From the NCBI GenBank assembly GCA_018882645.1, contig VERM01000112.1, positions 1 to 5,788 on the forward strand: a DNA stretch of 5,788 nucleotides, written 5' to 3'. Source of the stretch: Ferruginibacter sp. (lineage in GTDB: Bacteria; Bacteroidota; Bacteroidia; Chitinophagales; Chitinophagaceae). The translations under genes were made by a program, and so were the position numbers. Below are positions 5,532 to 5,788 of the stretch, one piece after another. Position 1 is the first letter of the stretch. Each line of letters opens with the position of its first letter. The notes beneath the pieces were generated by a model. That model did no database searches. It was not told the DNA's origin and saw nothing but the letters and a program-made list of their open reading frames with translations.

Positions 5532-5788
5532 TTGAATTTCAAAAGAAAAACAATACAACTCATTTTCATTGCAACAATCATAAGGATTGCAATTGCCTCT
5601 ATTATAGGTCTGGGCAATGATGAAGTGTATTACCGAATGTATGCACAAGATTTGCAGTGGAATTATTTTGATCACCCTCCCATGGTTGGATGGATGATCA
5701 GATTAACTACATTTAATCTTATTTTGGATTCCGAATTGTTTATCAGATCCATTGCCATTCTTTCTTCTGCCGTTTCGACGTGGATGAT
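5532..5788 (+). CDS. ArnT/PMT-like (GT39-type) membrane glycosyltransferase, 5' end only
   Basis: The frame is open from the PAP2 stop to the window end and encodes the N-terminus of a polytopic glycosyltransferase of the dolichyl-phosphate-mannose mannosyltransferase/ArnT superfamily. A first membrane segment (about residues 8-27) is followed by NDEVYYRMYAQDLQWNYFDH (29-48) and then PPMVGWM. This is the characteristic first periplasmic loop, with the acidic pair D30-E31 and the FDHPP motif. Such enzymes transfer a sugar from a polyprenyl-phosphate donor to a lipid, glycan or protein at the periplasmic face. No ATG lies between the PAP2 stop and the conserved loop in this frame; the best start is TTG at 5532, which gives a normal short basic N-terminus (MNFKRK). 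No Shine-Dalgarno sequence is visible. The start is therefore tentative, and the rest of the gene, usually about 500 residues, lies outside the window. Proximity to the PAP2 gene suggests co-transcription. Confidence 0.85.
   Translation, partial: MNFKRKTIQLIFIATIIRIAIASIIGLGNDEVYYRMYAQDLQWNYFDHPPMVGWMIRLTTFNLILDSELFIRSIAILSSAVSTWM

Overview
The window looks like chromosome of a Bacteroidota member, probably a Chitinophagaceae- or Sphingobacteriales-like bacterium. The main evidence is an 816-residue TonB-dependent receptor with an N-terminal carboxypeptidase-regulatory-like domain, which is the typical Bacteroidota outer-membrane receptor layout. The moderate-to-low GC content, AT-rich gene starts and general lack of Shine-Dalgarno sequences agree with this. 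The lineage is inferred from gene content; no marker gene is present.

Layout from left to right. (1) Two minus-strand genes form a probable operon: a PHYHD1-like Fe(II)/2-oxoglutarate dioxygenase (366-1193) is transcribed first, followed 10 bases later by a sugar phosphate isomerase/epimerase-type TIM-barrel gene (2-355). The second frame stops after about half a barrel, right at the window edge. (2) A 244-base divergent spacer leads to a plus-strand FMN-binding pyridoxamine 5'-phosphate oxidase-family gene (1438-2055). (3) A 195-base convergent spacer (2056-2250) holds the most unusual DNA here: two long palindromes sharing the core CACGGTTTAAACCGTG, a tandem half-repeat and a separate GC-rich hairpin. 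(4) The minus-strand TonB-dependent receptor occupies 2251-4701. (5) A 161-base divergent spacer carries a pair of CAATATTG palindromes. (6) A plus-strand PAP2 membrane phosphatase (4863-5498) is followed by the 5' end of an ArnT/PMT-like (GT39-type) membrane glycosyltransferase (5532 to the window end).

Functionally these are three or four separate units. The dioxygenase and TIM-barrel genes suggest oxidative or catabolic small-molecule metabolism with an unknown substrate. The PAP2 and GT39-like genes are a plausible pair acting on polyprenyl-phosphate-linked sugars at the cytoplasmic membrane. The receptor is an orphan with no SusD partner in view. No RNA gene, CRISPR array, complete mobile element or defence system was seen. 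The best candidate for something under-described is the REP-like palindrome cluster at 2051-2180. Its outer arms differ between copies but stay self-complementary, and the first copy contains the stop codon of the neighbouring gene.
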